Assembly (NCBI RefSeq): GCF_003383615.1
Contig: NZ_QNUL01000033.1
Span: 1-64,000, forward strand
From: Dyadobacter luteus
Lineage (GTDB): Bacteria; Bacteroidota; Bacteroidia; Cytophagales; Spirosomataceae
Direction of reading: 5' to 3'
DNA length: 64,000 bases
In this document: positions 18,845-26,964 of the stretch, piece by piece
Layout of the letters: each line of letters opens with the position of its first letter
Numbering within the stretch: the stretch's first letter is position 1
Notes under the pieces: model-generated
The model's input: the letters and a program-made list of their open reading frames with translations, nothing else
Told to the model about the DNA's origin: nothing
Database searches by the model: none
Made by a program: the position numbers and the translations under genes

Positions 18845-18901
18845 TCTTGAAAGCAAAAAGCGGGGTGGTAGCAATGCCCATCCCGCTTTTTGCTTTCAAG
18901 A
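18845..18901. terminator. bidirectional terminator between galM and a lipoprotein gene
   Basis: A perfect 20-bp inverted repeat (18845-18864 with 18882-18901) with a GC core, A/T arms and a 17-nt loop. Serves the two convergent genes on either side. Confidence 0.9.
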
Positions 18902-18913
18902 TTCATTAGTCAT

Positions 18914-19546
18914 TCAAGGAATATTTATTCCTTTCAAATACATTAAACTGTATTTTGTGTTACTCCCGCTAAAATCGGGCATTGCATTCAAGACGTTACT
19001 TAGATCCAAATGTTTGAACTTGCTCTCAAACATGTCTGCATCGCTATTAAACCTGTCTGAAACTTCAAAATACACATCTGTCGGTGGCATAAAAACCGGT
19101 GTTTTTCCAGCTTTATTTTTTAATAACCCCATGTAATCTCCAATATAATTGATATGACCACTCCGTACTGTAAAAGGAATCGTAAAAATTCCGAGTGGAA
19201 CAAACTTCGACTGTCCACGATAAATTTGCCAGTTAAGTATGTGATAGTCTCCTTCGGGAAGTTCAACAGCTTTGTACACTACCTTTACTGAATCATCTGT
19301 TAAATCCGGTTGAAGAAATGATCCCGATAGCCATGTCCGGACCTTTGTATCAACATTTATAATCTCAATGCTGCAAGTGTAGAACCAAAGATTCTTGGGG
19401 GCTGAAAAAGAAATCAAAACTACACCATCAGAAGTGTCGTCGTTACTGAACCTTTCTGTTACGGAGGAGCGAGCAGGCATGTGCTTTACACATGCGCAAA
19501 GCAAAAGAGTAAAGATTAAGAACGAAAGAACCTTAATTATTTTCAA
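18914..19546 (-). CDS. hypothetical lipoprotein
   Basis: 210 residues, not recognised. It has a lipoprotein signal (MKIIKVLSFLIFTLLLCAC, Cys 19). The rest reads as beta-rich, with segments such as DGVVLISFSAP, GDYHILNWQIY and SGHINYIGDYMG. The last pattern, a short beta-sandwich ending in YIGD, resembles small carboxypeptidase-like or DUF2846-type lipoproteins, but I cannot assign a family. Monocistronic, convergent to galM. Confidence 0.8.
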   Translation of the reverse strand: MKIIKVLSFLIFTLLLCACVKHMPARSSVTERFSNDDTSDGVVLISFSAPKNLWFYTCSIEIINVDTKVRTWLSGSFLQPDLTDDSVKVVYKAVELPEGDYHILNWQIYRGQSKFVPLGIFTIPFTVRSGHINYIGDYMGLLKNKAGKTPVFMPPTDVYFEVSDRFNSDADMFESKFKHLDLSNVLNAMPDFSGSNTKYSLMYLKGINIP

Positions 19547-19667
19547 CGCTGATAAATTAAAATAGGAACGTGAGAAGTTGTAGCTAAGAACTGTGGCAAG
19601 ATAATAAAGTCTACTCTTTCCAAACTAAACAGATTGTAAATACCCTGCATTTTCTAGCGCAATGGTT

Positions 19668-19675
19668 TATCTTTG
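19668..19675 (+). promoter_or_regulatory. -7 promoter element TATCTTTG
   Basis: Perfect TAnnTTTG match 21 bases before the ATG of the TrpF-like gene. It contains the TTG that would otherwise be taken as an earlier start codon. Confidence 0.65.
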
Positions 19676-19696
19676 CGCGATAAACTACGACCGAAT

Positions 19697-20320
19697 ATGC
19701 TTACCAGAACCGTAAAGATCAGCAACGTTACTAACCTTTCCGATGCCCGCTATTGTGCAGGAATGGGTGTTGAAATGCTTGGTTTTTCCATTGACGAAGA
19801 GTCTCCTAATTATATAAGTCCTAAGAAGTTTGAAGATATATGTTCCTGGCTTGCCGGTGTTACACTGGTGGCAGAAACTGCTCAGGAAGATCCTGAAAAA
19901 ATCATTGAATTATTGAATCAGTATCCGGTTCATGCTGTACAGGTGGAAGATCCGGGAATTTTGAGCTATCTGCACAGTGAATTAAATCTTCCTCTGCTAC
20001 TGCGCGTGAGTGTTGATACTTACGATGCGTCAGAGATCGAATCCATTCTAAGCCGCTATGAGTCCGATGTCTCTCATTTTCTTTTAGAAAGTGACAATGA
20101 TGCCGAACTTTCCGAAGATTGGATGCAGGTTTTAGGTCACCTTTCTGATGAATATCCCATGCTTACTGGGTTTGGTCTAGACAACGAATTCTCAGTAACT
20201 GCACTCACTGAACTTTTCCCTAAGCTGGGCATCGCGTTGCGGGGAAGTGAAGAAATCCGGCCAGGTTATAAAGACTTCGGCAGTATGATGGATATACTGG
20301 AGGCACTTGAAGAGCAATAA
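19697..20320 (+). CDS. TrpF-like (beta/alpha)8 protein, probably catalytically inactive
   Basis: 207 residues from ATG 19697, similar in layout to phosphoribosylanthranilate isomerase: VKISNVTNLSDARYCAGMGV at the start, ESPNYISPKKFEDI, then GFGLDN and RGSEEIRPGYKDFGSMMDI at the end. The catalytic Cys of the KICG motif is replaced (KISN, Ser 9). The acidic catalytic strand reads FLLESDND instead of LLD, and the glycine-rich phosphate loop after it is missing. VQLHG has become VQVED. So it has the fold but not the active site of TrpF. No other trp gene is near. It may bind a ligand or act as a regulator. Confidence 0.8.
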   Translation: MLTRTVKISNVTNLSDARYCAGMGVEMLGFSIDEESPNYISPKKFEDICSWLAGVTLVAETAQEDPEKIIELLNQYPVHAVQVEDPGILSYLHSELNLPLLLRVSVDTYDASEIESILSRYESDVSHFLLESDNDAELSEDWMQVLGHLSDEYPMLTGFGLDNEFSVTALTELFPKLGIALRGSEEIRPGYKDFGSMMDILEALEEQ

Positions 20321-20374
20321 AAGCACTTTTTCTCTTCTGAAATTCTTTATGGAGAAAGCCATAGAACATATTGG

Positions 20375-20404
20375 TCAGCCCGCTCATCACTCAAAGCGGG
20401 CTGA
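20375..20404 (+). terminator. hairpin after the TrpF-like gene, possible terminator
   Basis: Ten-bp perfect stem TCAGCCCGCT / AGCGGGCTGA with a 10-nt loop. No T-run follows, so termination strength is uncertain. Confidence 0.45.
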
Positions 20405-20503
20405 TCATCCTCTCAAAATTTCAAATTACCACTCAAAATAACCTTTCAACACGCTACATTACCGATAATAATTTTCCAGTTTACAGTATCTTGCATTACC
20501 AAC

Positions 20504-20511
20504 TACCTTTG
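20504..20511 (+). promoter_or_regulatory. -7 promoter element TACCTTTG
   Basis: Perfect TAnnTTTG match 25 bases before the ATG of the PspC-domain gene; likely promoter of the three-gene envelope-stress operon. Confidence 0.6.
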
Positions 20512-20536
20512 ATTGCAAATAAACACTGAACCAACT

Positions 20537-21166
20537 ATGGAAAAGAAATTGCACCGCATCCCAGACCAGGCAGTATTCGGAGGAGTAGCATCCGGTATCG
20601 CTCAATATTTTCAGATAGACGTTGTCATTATCCGCGTTTTATTCGTTGTAATGTTATTTCTTCCGCTACCTCCAAGTTTCGGATGGACAGGGATTTTATA
20701 TATCATTTTGTGGGCAGTGTTACCAACAGGACCATCTGTTCCCTATGACAATACTGTAAGTTTCGATTCCCATACATTCAAAACAGCCGATCCGGCATCT
20801 GATAAGAAACGTTCCGATCAGACTGTTATGATCCTTGGCGGAGCCCTGATTTTATTTGGAGCAATGATGCTGATTGATGACCTGCCCATTTGGTATCAGA
20901 TCAAATCCTATTTCTGGCCGATTGCACTGATCGCCGTAGGTGCATTTTTGATCCTTCGTCAGCGTGATAAAACGCAGGAAAGTAACCAGACCGTATATCC
21001 GACCACTCCGCCTCCGACAGAGCCTGTTGACCCGGCTCCTGTTGAACCGGATCCACAACCATACAGACCATTTTCATCATCAGGTACATCCTCTCATTTC
21101 CCGGAAGATCCTGAAAATAAAAAGCCAGGTGATGAAGATGATGATCAGATTATCAAAGTGAATTAG
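20537..21166 (+). CDS. PspC-domain membrane protein
   Basis: 209 residues from ATG 20537. The PspC domain is at residues 1-65 (KKLHRIPDQAVFGGVASGIAQYF, shown here only in part as its key pattern FGGVASGIAQYFQID), with a membrane helix RVLFVVMLFLPL and a second ILYIILWAVLPT. A further hydrophobic pair at about 95-140 (MILGGALILFGAMMLIDD, FWPIALIAVGAFLIL) resembles the LiaI/DUF5668 transmembrane unit. The tail is Pro-rich then acidic. PspC proteins sense membrane damage in the phage-shock and Lia stress responses. First gene of an operon with two LiaI/LiaF-like genes. Confidence 0.88.
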   Translation: MEKKLHRIPDQAVFGGVASGIAQYFQIDVVIIRVLFVVMLFLPLPPSFGWTGILYIILWAVLPTGPSVPYDNTVSFDSHTFKTADPASDKKRSDQTVMILGGALILFGAMMLIDDLPIWYQIKSYFWPIALIAVGAFLILRQRDKTQESNQTVYPTTPPPTEPVDPAPVEPDPQPYRPFSSSGTSSHFPEDPENKKPGDEDDDQIIKVN

Positions 21167-21218
21167 GCTGGACAAAGCCGCCATAATAATTGATAATTAA
21201 CCATTAAAACATAGCGCC

Positions 21219-21404
21219 ATGAACTTTAAAAACATTTTCTGGGGAGTCATGCTGATTGTTGTCGGCTCCCTGTTTCTGATCCAGGAACTTACTGATTTTG
21301 ACTTCGGGAATTATTTAACCCCAATCATCATGATCGTCGCCGGAGGTTTGCTGCTAGTCAAAAACTTTCTCAATTCCGGAACTTCAAACCATTCTAACAT
21401 ATAA
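21219..21404 (+). CDS. small LiaI-like two-helix membrane protein
   Basis: 61 residues, nearly all membrane: helix 1 FWGVMLIVVGSLFLIQEL, helix 2 LTPIIMIVAGGLLLVKNFL. This matches the LiaI/LiaF N-terminal transmembrane unit (DUF5668 type), here without any soluble domain. It lies 52 bases after the PspC gene and 3 bases before the next gene, so it is the middle gene of the stress operon. Likely membrane partner of the PspC and toastrack proteins. Confidence 0.8.
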   Translation: MNFKNIFWGVMLIVVGSLFLIQELTDFDFGNYLTPIIMIVAGGLLLVKNFLNSGTSNHSNI

Positions 21405-21407
21405 ACC

Positions 21408-22427
21408 ATGAAAACATCCAGAGGTATTGTTTGGGGAGGATTATTGGTATTGTTCGGGACATTCTGGCTCCTGAGAAACATGAATCTGATCCATATTCAA
21501 TGGAACGAGGTATTTCCCTACTGGCCGGTGCTGCTAATACTCGCAGGTGTCGTGTTGCTTATCTCCAGAACCGCAGGTGGTGCATCTGGCGGACTGGTTG
21601 CCCTGCTGATCACACTGGCCGTTTTTGGCGGTTTGGCGAATAAGACCAACGACAAGTTCAATAACCGTAACTGGAATTTTGACTGGGATGATGACGATCA
21701 CCACGATAGAAGACATCATCGTGACAACGACAACGAGGATAACAACAACGATGACAACGCTTATCTGGAAGATCGTGGCCGCAAAGATGGCAAATCCATT
21801 AACCGGTCATTCCAGTATGAGATGGAAGACTTTGTTCAAAAAGCAACCTTCAATCTGGAAGGAGGCGCTGGCTCCTTTTCGCTGAATGGTGATACGGATA
21901 AATTGTTTGATGCATCCACACGCAGTACATTTATCGGTTTTCTTTCCAACACATCAGTAAACAAGCTGGAAAACAGCGCAACGGTGAATTTGAAAATGGA
22001 GGAAGGTAATATCAAGATCAAGAATGGCAAAATGTCCAATGAGGCGAAAATCCGATTGAATACAAAACCGGTTTGGACTATCGATATGGGTATAGGAGCT
22101 GGCGAAGGAGATTTTGATTTCACTGATTATCAGCTGGAAAAATTGAAAGTAAGTACCGGTGTAGCGGACATGGACATAAAGTTGGGCGATAAATACTCCA
22201 GAACAGCAGTAGATATTGAAGCAGGTGTTGCCTCCGTAAAACTTGAAATCCCAAAGACAAGCGGATGTGAAATGCGGATAGATGGCGCGCTCAATTCGAA
22301 AGAATTGGATGGACTGGAAAAAATTAGTGATGGCCTGTACAGAACCAATGGATACGATAAGGCTATAAATAAAATAACGATCAATTACGAAGGTGGCCTT
22401 ACCAGTTTCAAATTGAAAAGATACTGA
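21408..22427 (+). CDS. LiaF-like membrane protein with toastrack domain
   Basis: 339 residues. The N-terminal LiaI-LiaF membrane unit (GIVWGGLLVLFGTFWLLRNM, then YWPVLLILAGVVLLI and a third helix LVALLITLAVFGGLA) is followed by a linker of about 35 residues made almost only of Asp, Asn, His and Arg (residues near 88-125). A beta-solenoid toastrack domain covers about 140-339, with repeating strands such as ATFNLEGGAGSFSL, IDMGIGAGEGDFDF and VDIEAGVASVKLEI. Such domains accompany PspC and Lia modules and are thought to scaffold the stress complex. The direction of its soluble domain is not settled by sequence. Confidence 0.85.
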   Translation: MKTSRGIVWGGLLVLFGTFWLLRNMNLIHIQWNEVFPYWPVLLILAGVVLLISRTAGGASGGLVALLITLAVFGGLANKTNDKFNNRNWNFDWDDDDHHDRRHHRDNDNEDNNNDDNAYLEDRGRKDGKSINRSFQYEMEDFVQKATFNLEGGAGSFSLNGDTDKLFDASTRSTFIGFLSNTSVNKLENSATVNLKMEEGNIKIKNGKMSNEAKIRLNTKPVWTIDMGIGAGEGDFDFTDYQLEKLKVSTGVADMDIKLGDKYSRTAVDIEAGVASVKLEIPKTSGCEMRIDGALNSKELDGLEKISDGLYRTNGYDKAINKITINYEGGLTSFKLKRY

Positions 22428-22447
22428 TACTACCGGACAGGATCTGT

Positions 22448-22477
22448 TTTGTCCTTTTACACAAATGAATATCTTTG
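22448..22477 (+). promoter_or_regulatory. promoter with -33 TTTG and -7 TATCTTTG
   Basis: TTTG (22448-22451), 18 nt, TATCTTTG (22470-22477): a full Bacteroidota promoter just before the VanX-like gene. The TTG inside the -7 box is not a start codon. Confidence 0.75.
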
Positions 22478-22483
22478 CCGGCT

Positions 22484-23215
22484 ATGGTAAAAGGTATTCA
22501 TTTTTTTATGCGCCCTGCACTGCTGCTCGTTTGCAGTATGGGTTTCCTGAGCAGCTTTGGGCAGAAGGATAGTAAAGTGCGCTCAACCGTAAAATTGCCC
22601 GAAGTAGAACAACGGATGATCAGCCAGGGTCTGGTGAATATTCAGGAACTGGATCCGGCAATTCTCGTTGATCTGAAATATTCTACAACAGATAATTTTG
22701 TGGGAAAAGATGTATATGGTGACCTTACCCGTGCCTACCTGCAACCCGAAATGGGAGCACGCCTTGTGCAGGCACACAAACTATTACAAAAAGCCAACCC
22801 CGGCTATAAATTTCTTGTATACGATGCTGCCCGGCCAAATTCGGTCCAATACGAACTTTGGAAAGCGCTGGACTTATTGAAAATACCGGAAGCTAGTAAG
22901 ACTCAATACGTGGCAGATCCTAAAATCGGATCCAATCATAATTTTGGTTGTGCTATTGATCTTACAGTCGCCGATGAGAAAGGTGTGCCGCTGGATATGG
23001 GAACAAAATATGATTTCTTCGGACCTCTTGCCTATCCTCGTTCAGAAGCTGAAATGCTGCGACAAGGCAAACTCACGTCCAAACAGATAGCTAACAGAAA
23101 AATTCTTCGCGCAGCCATGACACAATCCGGCTTTACGCAAAATACGACGGAATGGTGGCATTATGACGGCATGTCCAAAAAAGCTGCCCGCGCGAAATAT
23201 GGCATGATTAAATAA
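22484..23215 (+). CDS. D-alanyl-D-alanine dipeptidase, VanX/DdpX-like (M15D)
   Basis: Zinc peptidase that cleaves D-Ala-D-Ala, used for cell-wall turnover; the homologous VanX gives vancomycin resistance, but no vanHA genes are near and this is a normal cell-wall gene in the phylum. 243 residues from ATG 22484. Signal peptide RPALLLVCSMGFLSSFGQ, so periplasmic. Zinc site: SNHNFGCAID (His 152, Asp 159) and EWWHY (Glu 224 catalytic, His 226). The transition-state Arg is in YDAARP (117). The alternative ATG 22508 would trim the N-region but keep the signal. Confidence 0.92.
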   Translation: MVKGIHFFMRPALLLVCSMGFLSSFGQKDSKVRSTVKLPEVEQRMISQGLVNIQELDPAILVDLKYSTTDNFVGKDVYGDLTRAYLQPEMGARLVQAHKLLQKANPGYKFLVYDAARPNSVQYELWKALDLLKIPEASKTQYVADPKIGSNHNFGCAIDLTVADEKGVPLDMGTKYDFFGPLAYPRSEAEMLRQGKLTSKQIANRKILRAAMTQSGFTQNTTEWWHYDGMSKKAARAKYGMIK

Positions 23216-23422
23216 TCTGCCGGCCCGTGCTATTCTATTTCAAACAACGTATGTAGCCAAAAAGCAGATTGCCGACAGCTCTATTGCCTGTAATTTTCTT
23301 CTTGTGCCCCTTCCAACGATAGGGGTTCAACCTCAATGAATTGTCATAGGGTCAAAAAGAGATTATAACCGTGTCTGCGACCGCTCTTGTATTTAGAAAC
23401 ACTGTAATCGAAAGAGATTTCA

Positions 23423-23430
23423 TATTTTTG
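23423..23430 (+). promoter_or_regulatory. -7 promoter element TATTTTTG
   Basis: Perfect TAnnTTTG match inside the 5' part of the sigma-factor reading frame. It favours a translation start downstream of about 23437. Confidence 0.5.
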
Positions 23431-23454
23431 GCGCCAAACCAAAAGTACAAAACA

Positions 23455-24048
23455 TTGCACCCAACCGACCCGGATGTCGTCACTGCAATCAGGCAGGGTG
23501 ATGAGAAGGCATTTGAGCAAACTTTTCGCAAGTATTACGAAAGGTTATGCCAGTATGCCTGTTCTTTACTGAAAGACCAGGACGAGGCAGAAGAAGTGGT
23601 GCAACACGTTTTTTTTACGATTTGGGAGAAACACTCCGAACTGGAAATCACGCTTTCACTGAAATCGTATTTGTACAGAGCAGTACACAATCATTGCCTC
23701 AACCGGTTCAAGCATGCTACGGTACGAGAAGCACACCGCGATCACAGTCTTCATTTTTCAACACAATCCTATGATCCTGTAACAGAAGCTATTCACGCCA
23801 ATGAACTGGAAGAACGGATTGAAATAGCCGTGAGCACCCTACCGGAACAATGCCAGAAAGCATTTCGGATGAGTCGGTTTGAAGAGCTTAAATACCAGGA
23901 AATTGCTGACAAATTGGGGATTTCTATCAAAACTGTAGAAAATCAGATCGGAAAAGCATTGAAAATCCTACGCATTGAATTGGCTGCTTACCTGCCTTCG
24001 ATGTTCGTTTCTTTTTATTTATTTATCCAACAACTAATCGAACCGTAA
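23455..24048 (+). CDS. ECF sigma factor, FecI-like
   Basis: About 198 residues from TTG 23455. The frame extends back to GTG 23371, but the -7 box at 23423-23430 and the usual family length (about 190-200) favour the later start. Region 2: AIRQGDEKAFEQTFRKYYE, then DEAEEVVQHVFFTIWEKH and SYLYRAVHNHCLNRFK. Region 4: LPEQCQKAFRMSRFEELKY and EIADKLGISIKTVENQIGKA. The C-terminus is hydrophobic (LPSMFVSFYLFIQQL), a feature shared with many Bacteroidota FecI-like sigmas. It directs RNA polymerase to target genes on release by the FecR-like partner, whose start is 2 bases after its stop. Confidence 0.9.
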   Translation: MHPTDPDVVTAIRQGDEKAFEQTFRKYYERLCQYACSLLKDQDEAEEVVQHVFFTIWEKHSELEITLSLKSYLYRAVHNHCLNRFKHATVREAHRDHSLHFSTQSYDPVTEAIHANELEERIEIAVSTLPEQCQKAFRMSRFEELKYQEIADKLGISIKTVENQIGKALKILRIELAAYLPSMFVSFYLFIQQLIEP

Positions 24049-24050
24049 CC

Positions 24051-25073
24051 ATGAATATTCATGATCAAATACCGGAAGAGTTGTTGGCACGCTATCTTGC
24101 CCGAACAGCATCCGAGGCGGAAATACAGCAGGTTGAAGACTGGCTTGCGATATCGGAAACGCATGTACAGGAATTTGAGGGATATAAAATTATCTGGCAG
24201 CAAACCGAAAAAATGCAGCAGGGCAAATTCCCTGTGAATACCGATCTGGCGTGGAAGAAGGTGAAGAGCAAGATGGACGCGATTCCCAGCGGATCAGACG
24301 CGAGCATCAAAATAAGAAATTTAAACAACGCATCACCTGTAATTACTAATAAAAGAAAACCTGTAATATTCTGGGCGGCAGCGGTCATTGCGGCATTGAT
24401 GATGTCGTATGGCTGGTACATGATGCAGCCGGCCGCGAACAAGTCATTGCAAGTCGCCACGATTGAAAACACCCGGGAAGAAATATTGCCTGATGGTTCA
24501 AAAGTCTTCTTGAATTACAATTCTTCTCTCACTTATCCTGAGCATTTTGAAGGGACAGAAAGAAAAGTAGTATTAAAGGGAGAAGCTTTTTTCGATGTAC
24601 GGCCCGATGCAGCACATCCGTTTGTAATTGATGCCAATGGTACGGAAGTGAAAGTATTGGGGACTTCTTTCAACGTAAAAGCCTACGCCAAAGAGCCTGT
24701 GCGCGTGGATGTGGAAACGGGCAAAGTTTCAGTTACAAAAGGCGAGACAAATATCAAATTAAGCGAAGGTGAAAGTGCTATTGTTGCCAAAGACACTGTA
24801 AGAAGTATTTTGCCTGATCTAAACAAAATGGGATACCGGACTCAGGTTTACGACTTTGTTGCCACCGATCTGGAGGACGTTGTCTCTTCTATCCGAAATG
24901 GCTATCATATAGATTTGCGTTTGTCTGATGAAAAAACTGCACAATGCCGACTGACGATACGGTTCGAAAAAGAGCCTGTAGATGCTACTTTGGGAGTAAT
25001 TGCCGAAACCATGAATCTCAAAATCAGAAAGGAAGGAAATATCTATTGGCTCGACGGAAACAGTTGCCAGTAA
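24051..25073 (+). CDS. FecR-family anti-sigma factor
   Basis: 340 residues. The cytoplasmic N-terminus (PEELLARYLARTASEAEIQQVEDWL) has the usual sigma-binding helices. The membrane helix is at about 104-125 (VIFWAAAVIAALMMSYGWYMM). The periplasmic FecR domain covers about 140-245 (TREEILPDGSKVFLNYNSSL, GEAFFDVRPDAAHPFVI, VLGTSFNVKAY, VETGKVSV), and a DUF4974-type C-terminal domain follows (FVATDLEDVVSSI). In the family, binding of an outer-membrane receptor signal to this C-terminus frees the sigma factor. Follows the sigma gene directly. Confidence 0.93.
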   Translation: MNIHDQIPEELLARYLARTASEAEIQQVEDWLAISETHVQEFEGYKIIWQQTEKMQQGKFPVNTDLAWKKVKSKMDAIPSGSDASIKIRNLNNASPVITNKRKPVIFWAAAVIAALMMSYGWYMMQPAANKSLQVATIENTREEILPDGSKVFLNYNSSLTYPEHFEGTERKVVLKGEAFFDVRPDAAHPFVIDANGTEVKVLGTSFNVKAYAKEPVRVDVETGKVSVTKGETNIKLSEGESAIVAKDTVRSILPDLNKMGYRTQVYDFVATDLEDVVSSIRNGYHIDLRLSDEKTAQCRLTIRFEKEPVDATLGVIAETMNLKIRKEGNIYWLDGNSCQ

Positions 25074-25105
25074 TCTTTCTGCTACCATCACAAACAATTC
25101 CTGTT

Positions 25106-26896
25106 TTGAAGAACAAATACCTTTTTATTTTCTTCCTTTTCGGCTTTTTTCTGAGCGTTAAAGCTTTATATGCGCAGGATTTCCTGGAGAAAAAAATTTC
25201 CATACGCATTAGCAATCAGCCGATAGACCAGGTTCTCCAGCGAATCGGAGATTTGGGCGGTTTCAGCTTTTCGTACAGTCCCGATGCCGTAGATGTAAGA
25301 AAAACCGTATCGATCACAGCAAACAATCAGAGTGTAAGAGAAATACTGAATGAGATATTCAAAGGAAAAGTGGTTTATAAGGAACGCCGCAAATACATTA
25401 TCCTGCAAAGTGCCCCTGCGGAGAAGGAAGATGCGTTACCTGAAAACTTCAACCTGAACGGATATGTGATTGATGAAAAAACAGGAGAGAAATTGGCGAA
25501 CGCCAGTATTTATGAATCCGTCACCCTTGCATCGACAATCAGTAATCAATACGGTTTTTACAAAATAAGGCTTCCTGTTTCCAAAACTTCTTTACGCCTT
25601 GAAGTAAGAAAAGAGGATTATATCGCCAGATCTATCCCATTACCGGGCAGAAAGGATGCCTATATGCCCATTGGCATGAATCCCGATACGCTCAGACCGC
25701 TCGAAATTCAATCTCTCAGAATAAATCAGCGGGCGGATTCCCTTCATCAGTTGGTGACGATTCCACAATACAGCTATCCGAAGTTGGATTCCACCCAGAT
25801 TGCCGAGGCGCGCAGAACGGACGCACTCCGTTATGAAAACCTGAAGAAAACGTACATTACGCTACAAACAGAGGTACAAAATGCCTTTGCTTCTGCCCGA
25901 CAAGCTATCAACATTCGTAACATCACAGATACCCTCCACCGACCTTTCCAGGCTTCGGTTTTACCGTTTTTGGGAACCAATGGTCAACTGAGTGGCAATG
26001 TGGTGAATGATATTTCCCTTAACTTTCTCGCAGGTTATTCTCTTGGTGTGAACGTATTTGAGCTGGGCGCTTTCCTTAACGTAGTGAGAGGAAATGTAAC
26101 CGGATTTCAGCTGGCAGGTATTGGCAATGTGGTTGGGAATAACGTAACGGGATTCCAGTACGGCACTATGATCAATCTTACGCTGGGTAATTTCACAGGA
26201 TTTCAGGGTTCTAACCTGATCAATTATACAGGACGTAATTTCAGAGGATTCCAGGTTGCAGGTGTTGGGAATGTGGTTGTCGGGACCCTCAGGGGTTATC
26301 AGCTTGGAGGGATATACAACTATGCTCATACTGTTGAATCAGGACATCAGATCGGTGCAGTTAACTATGCCAATTATTCACAAACAGTCCCGTTCGGATT
26401 TTTCAGCTTTGTCAGATACGGAGGTTACCGACGGTACGAATTCGGTTCTAATGAATTTGACCGTTTTTCCTTTAATTTCAAAACGGGTGTATCCCGCTTT
26501 TACAATGTGTTCGCACTCGGCATCAACGGTTTCTCGGATCAGCAACAAATGGGAACCATAGGTTATGGATTGGGTACTGCTCAAAACCTTGGTAAAGGCT
26601 GGGGACTCAATATAGATCTCACCGCGAATGCAGTTTTATTCAAAGGTCAGGAAATAGATGATGTGCCGGCGGGGTTATTCCGTCTTTCAATGAGTGCTGA
26701 AAAAAAGCTTGGATCCCGATTTGCCTTCTTTGCCGGCCCTTCACTGAACTGGTATAGCGCATCGGAACCTGGCCATATTGATATCTCCGATCATCTGCTC
26801 CGCCCAACCTGGCTCGGTAAAAAGCCAGATAATTATGCTAAAAGTTTTGGTTGGGTCGGTATTCAGGCTGGGATTCGGTTTTGTAATAAGATGTAA
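25106..26896 (+). CDS. STN-domain protein with 16-residue surface repeats (LA_2272-like)
   Basis: About 596 residues from TTG 25106, chosen because it gives an ideal signal peptide (NKYLFIFFLFGFFLSVKALYA); the frame runs open back into fecR, but that part is a shadow. Residues 31-105 form an STN domain (IDQVLQRIGDLGGFSFSYS, SVREILNEIFKGKVVY), and about 115-205 a carboxypeptidase-regulatory-like domain (LNGYVIDEKTGEKLANASI). Residues 320-415 hold six repeats of exactly 16 residues, pattern xxGxxNxxxGNxxGFQ (DNA 26063-26350). The C-terminus is beta-rich. There is no TonB plug or barrel. The third gene after sigma and FecR is usually a TonB receptor, so this protein may be the sensor; that is inference. 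Confidence 0.8.
   Translation: MKNKYLFIFFLFGFFLSVKALYAQDFLEKKISIRISNQPIDQVLQRIGDLGGFSFSYSPDAVDVRKTVSITANNQSVREILNEIFKGKVVYKERRKYIILQSAPAEKEDALPENFNLNGYVIDEKTGEKLANASIYESVTLASTISNQYGFYKIRLPVSKTSLRLEVRKEDYIARSIPLPGRKDAYMPIGMNPDTLRPLEIQSLRINQRADSLHQLVTIPQYSYPKLDSTQIAEARRTDALRYENLKKTYITLQTEVQNAFASARQAINIRNITDTLHRPFQASVLPFLGTNGQLSGNVVNDISLNFLAGYSLGVNVFELGAFLNVVRGNVTGFQLAGIGNVVGNNVTGFQYGTMINLTLGNFTGFQGSNLINYTGRNFRGFQVAGVGNVVVGTLRGYQLGGIYNYAHTVESGHQIGAVNYANYSQTVPFGFFSFVRYGGYRRYEFGSNEFDRFSFNFKTGVSRFYNVFALGINGFSDQQQMGTIGYGLGTAQNLGKGWGLNIDLTANAVLFKGQEIDDVPAGLFRLSMSAEKKLGSRFAFFAGPSLNWYSASEPGHIDISDHLLRPTWLGKKPDNYAKSFGWVGIQAGIRFCNKM
26063..26350 (+). repeat. six in-frame 48-base repeats encoding GNxxGFQ units
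   Basis: Six uninterrupted 16-codon units inside the STN-domain gene, each ending in GFQ or a variant (GFQ, GFQ, GFQ, GFQ, GYQ, GHQ). The units differ in DNA, so they are old protein repeats, not a recent expansion. A seventh, decayed unit follows. Confidence 0.85.
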
Positions 26897-26901
26897 AAAA
26901 G

Positions 26902-26932
26902 ATGTGGCTGACGAATTTCCCGCCAGCCACAT
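26902..26932 (-). terminator. terminator of nadE
   Basis: Perfect 9-bp stem ATGTGGCTG / CAGCCACAT followed on the minus strand by TCTTTTTTAC. It lies between the convergent STN-protein and nadE genes. Confidence 0.75.
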
Positions 26933-26964
26933 GCTGTTATAGTTTATTGTTTTCCTGTTTTACT

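Noticed and set aside
22484..23215. Vancomycin-resistance determinant
   Set aside because: VanX-like dipeptidases are normal cell-wall enzymes in this phylum and no vanH, vanA or vanRS genes are near.
24944..25105. N-terminal extension of the STN-domain protein inside fecR
   Set aside because: It overlaps the conserved end of FecR, is rich in Arg and Cys and would bury the signal peptide; TTG 25106 gives a normal secreted start.
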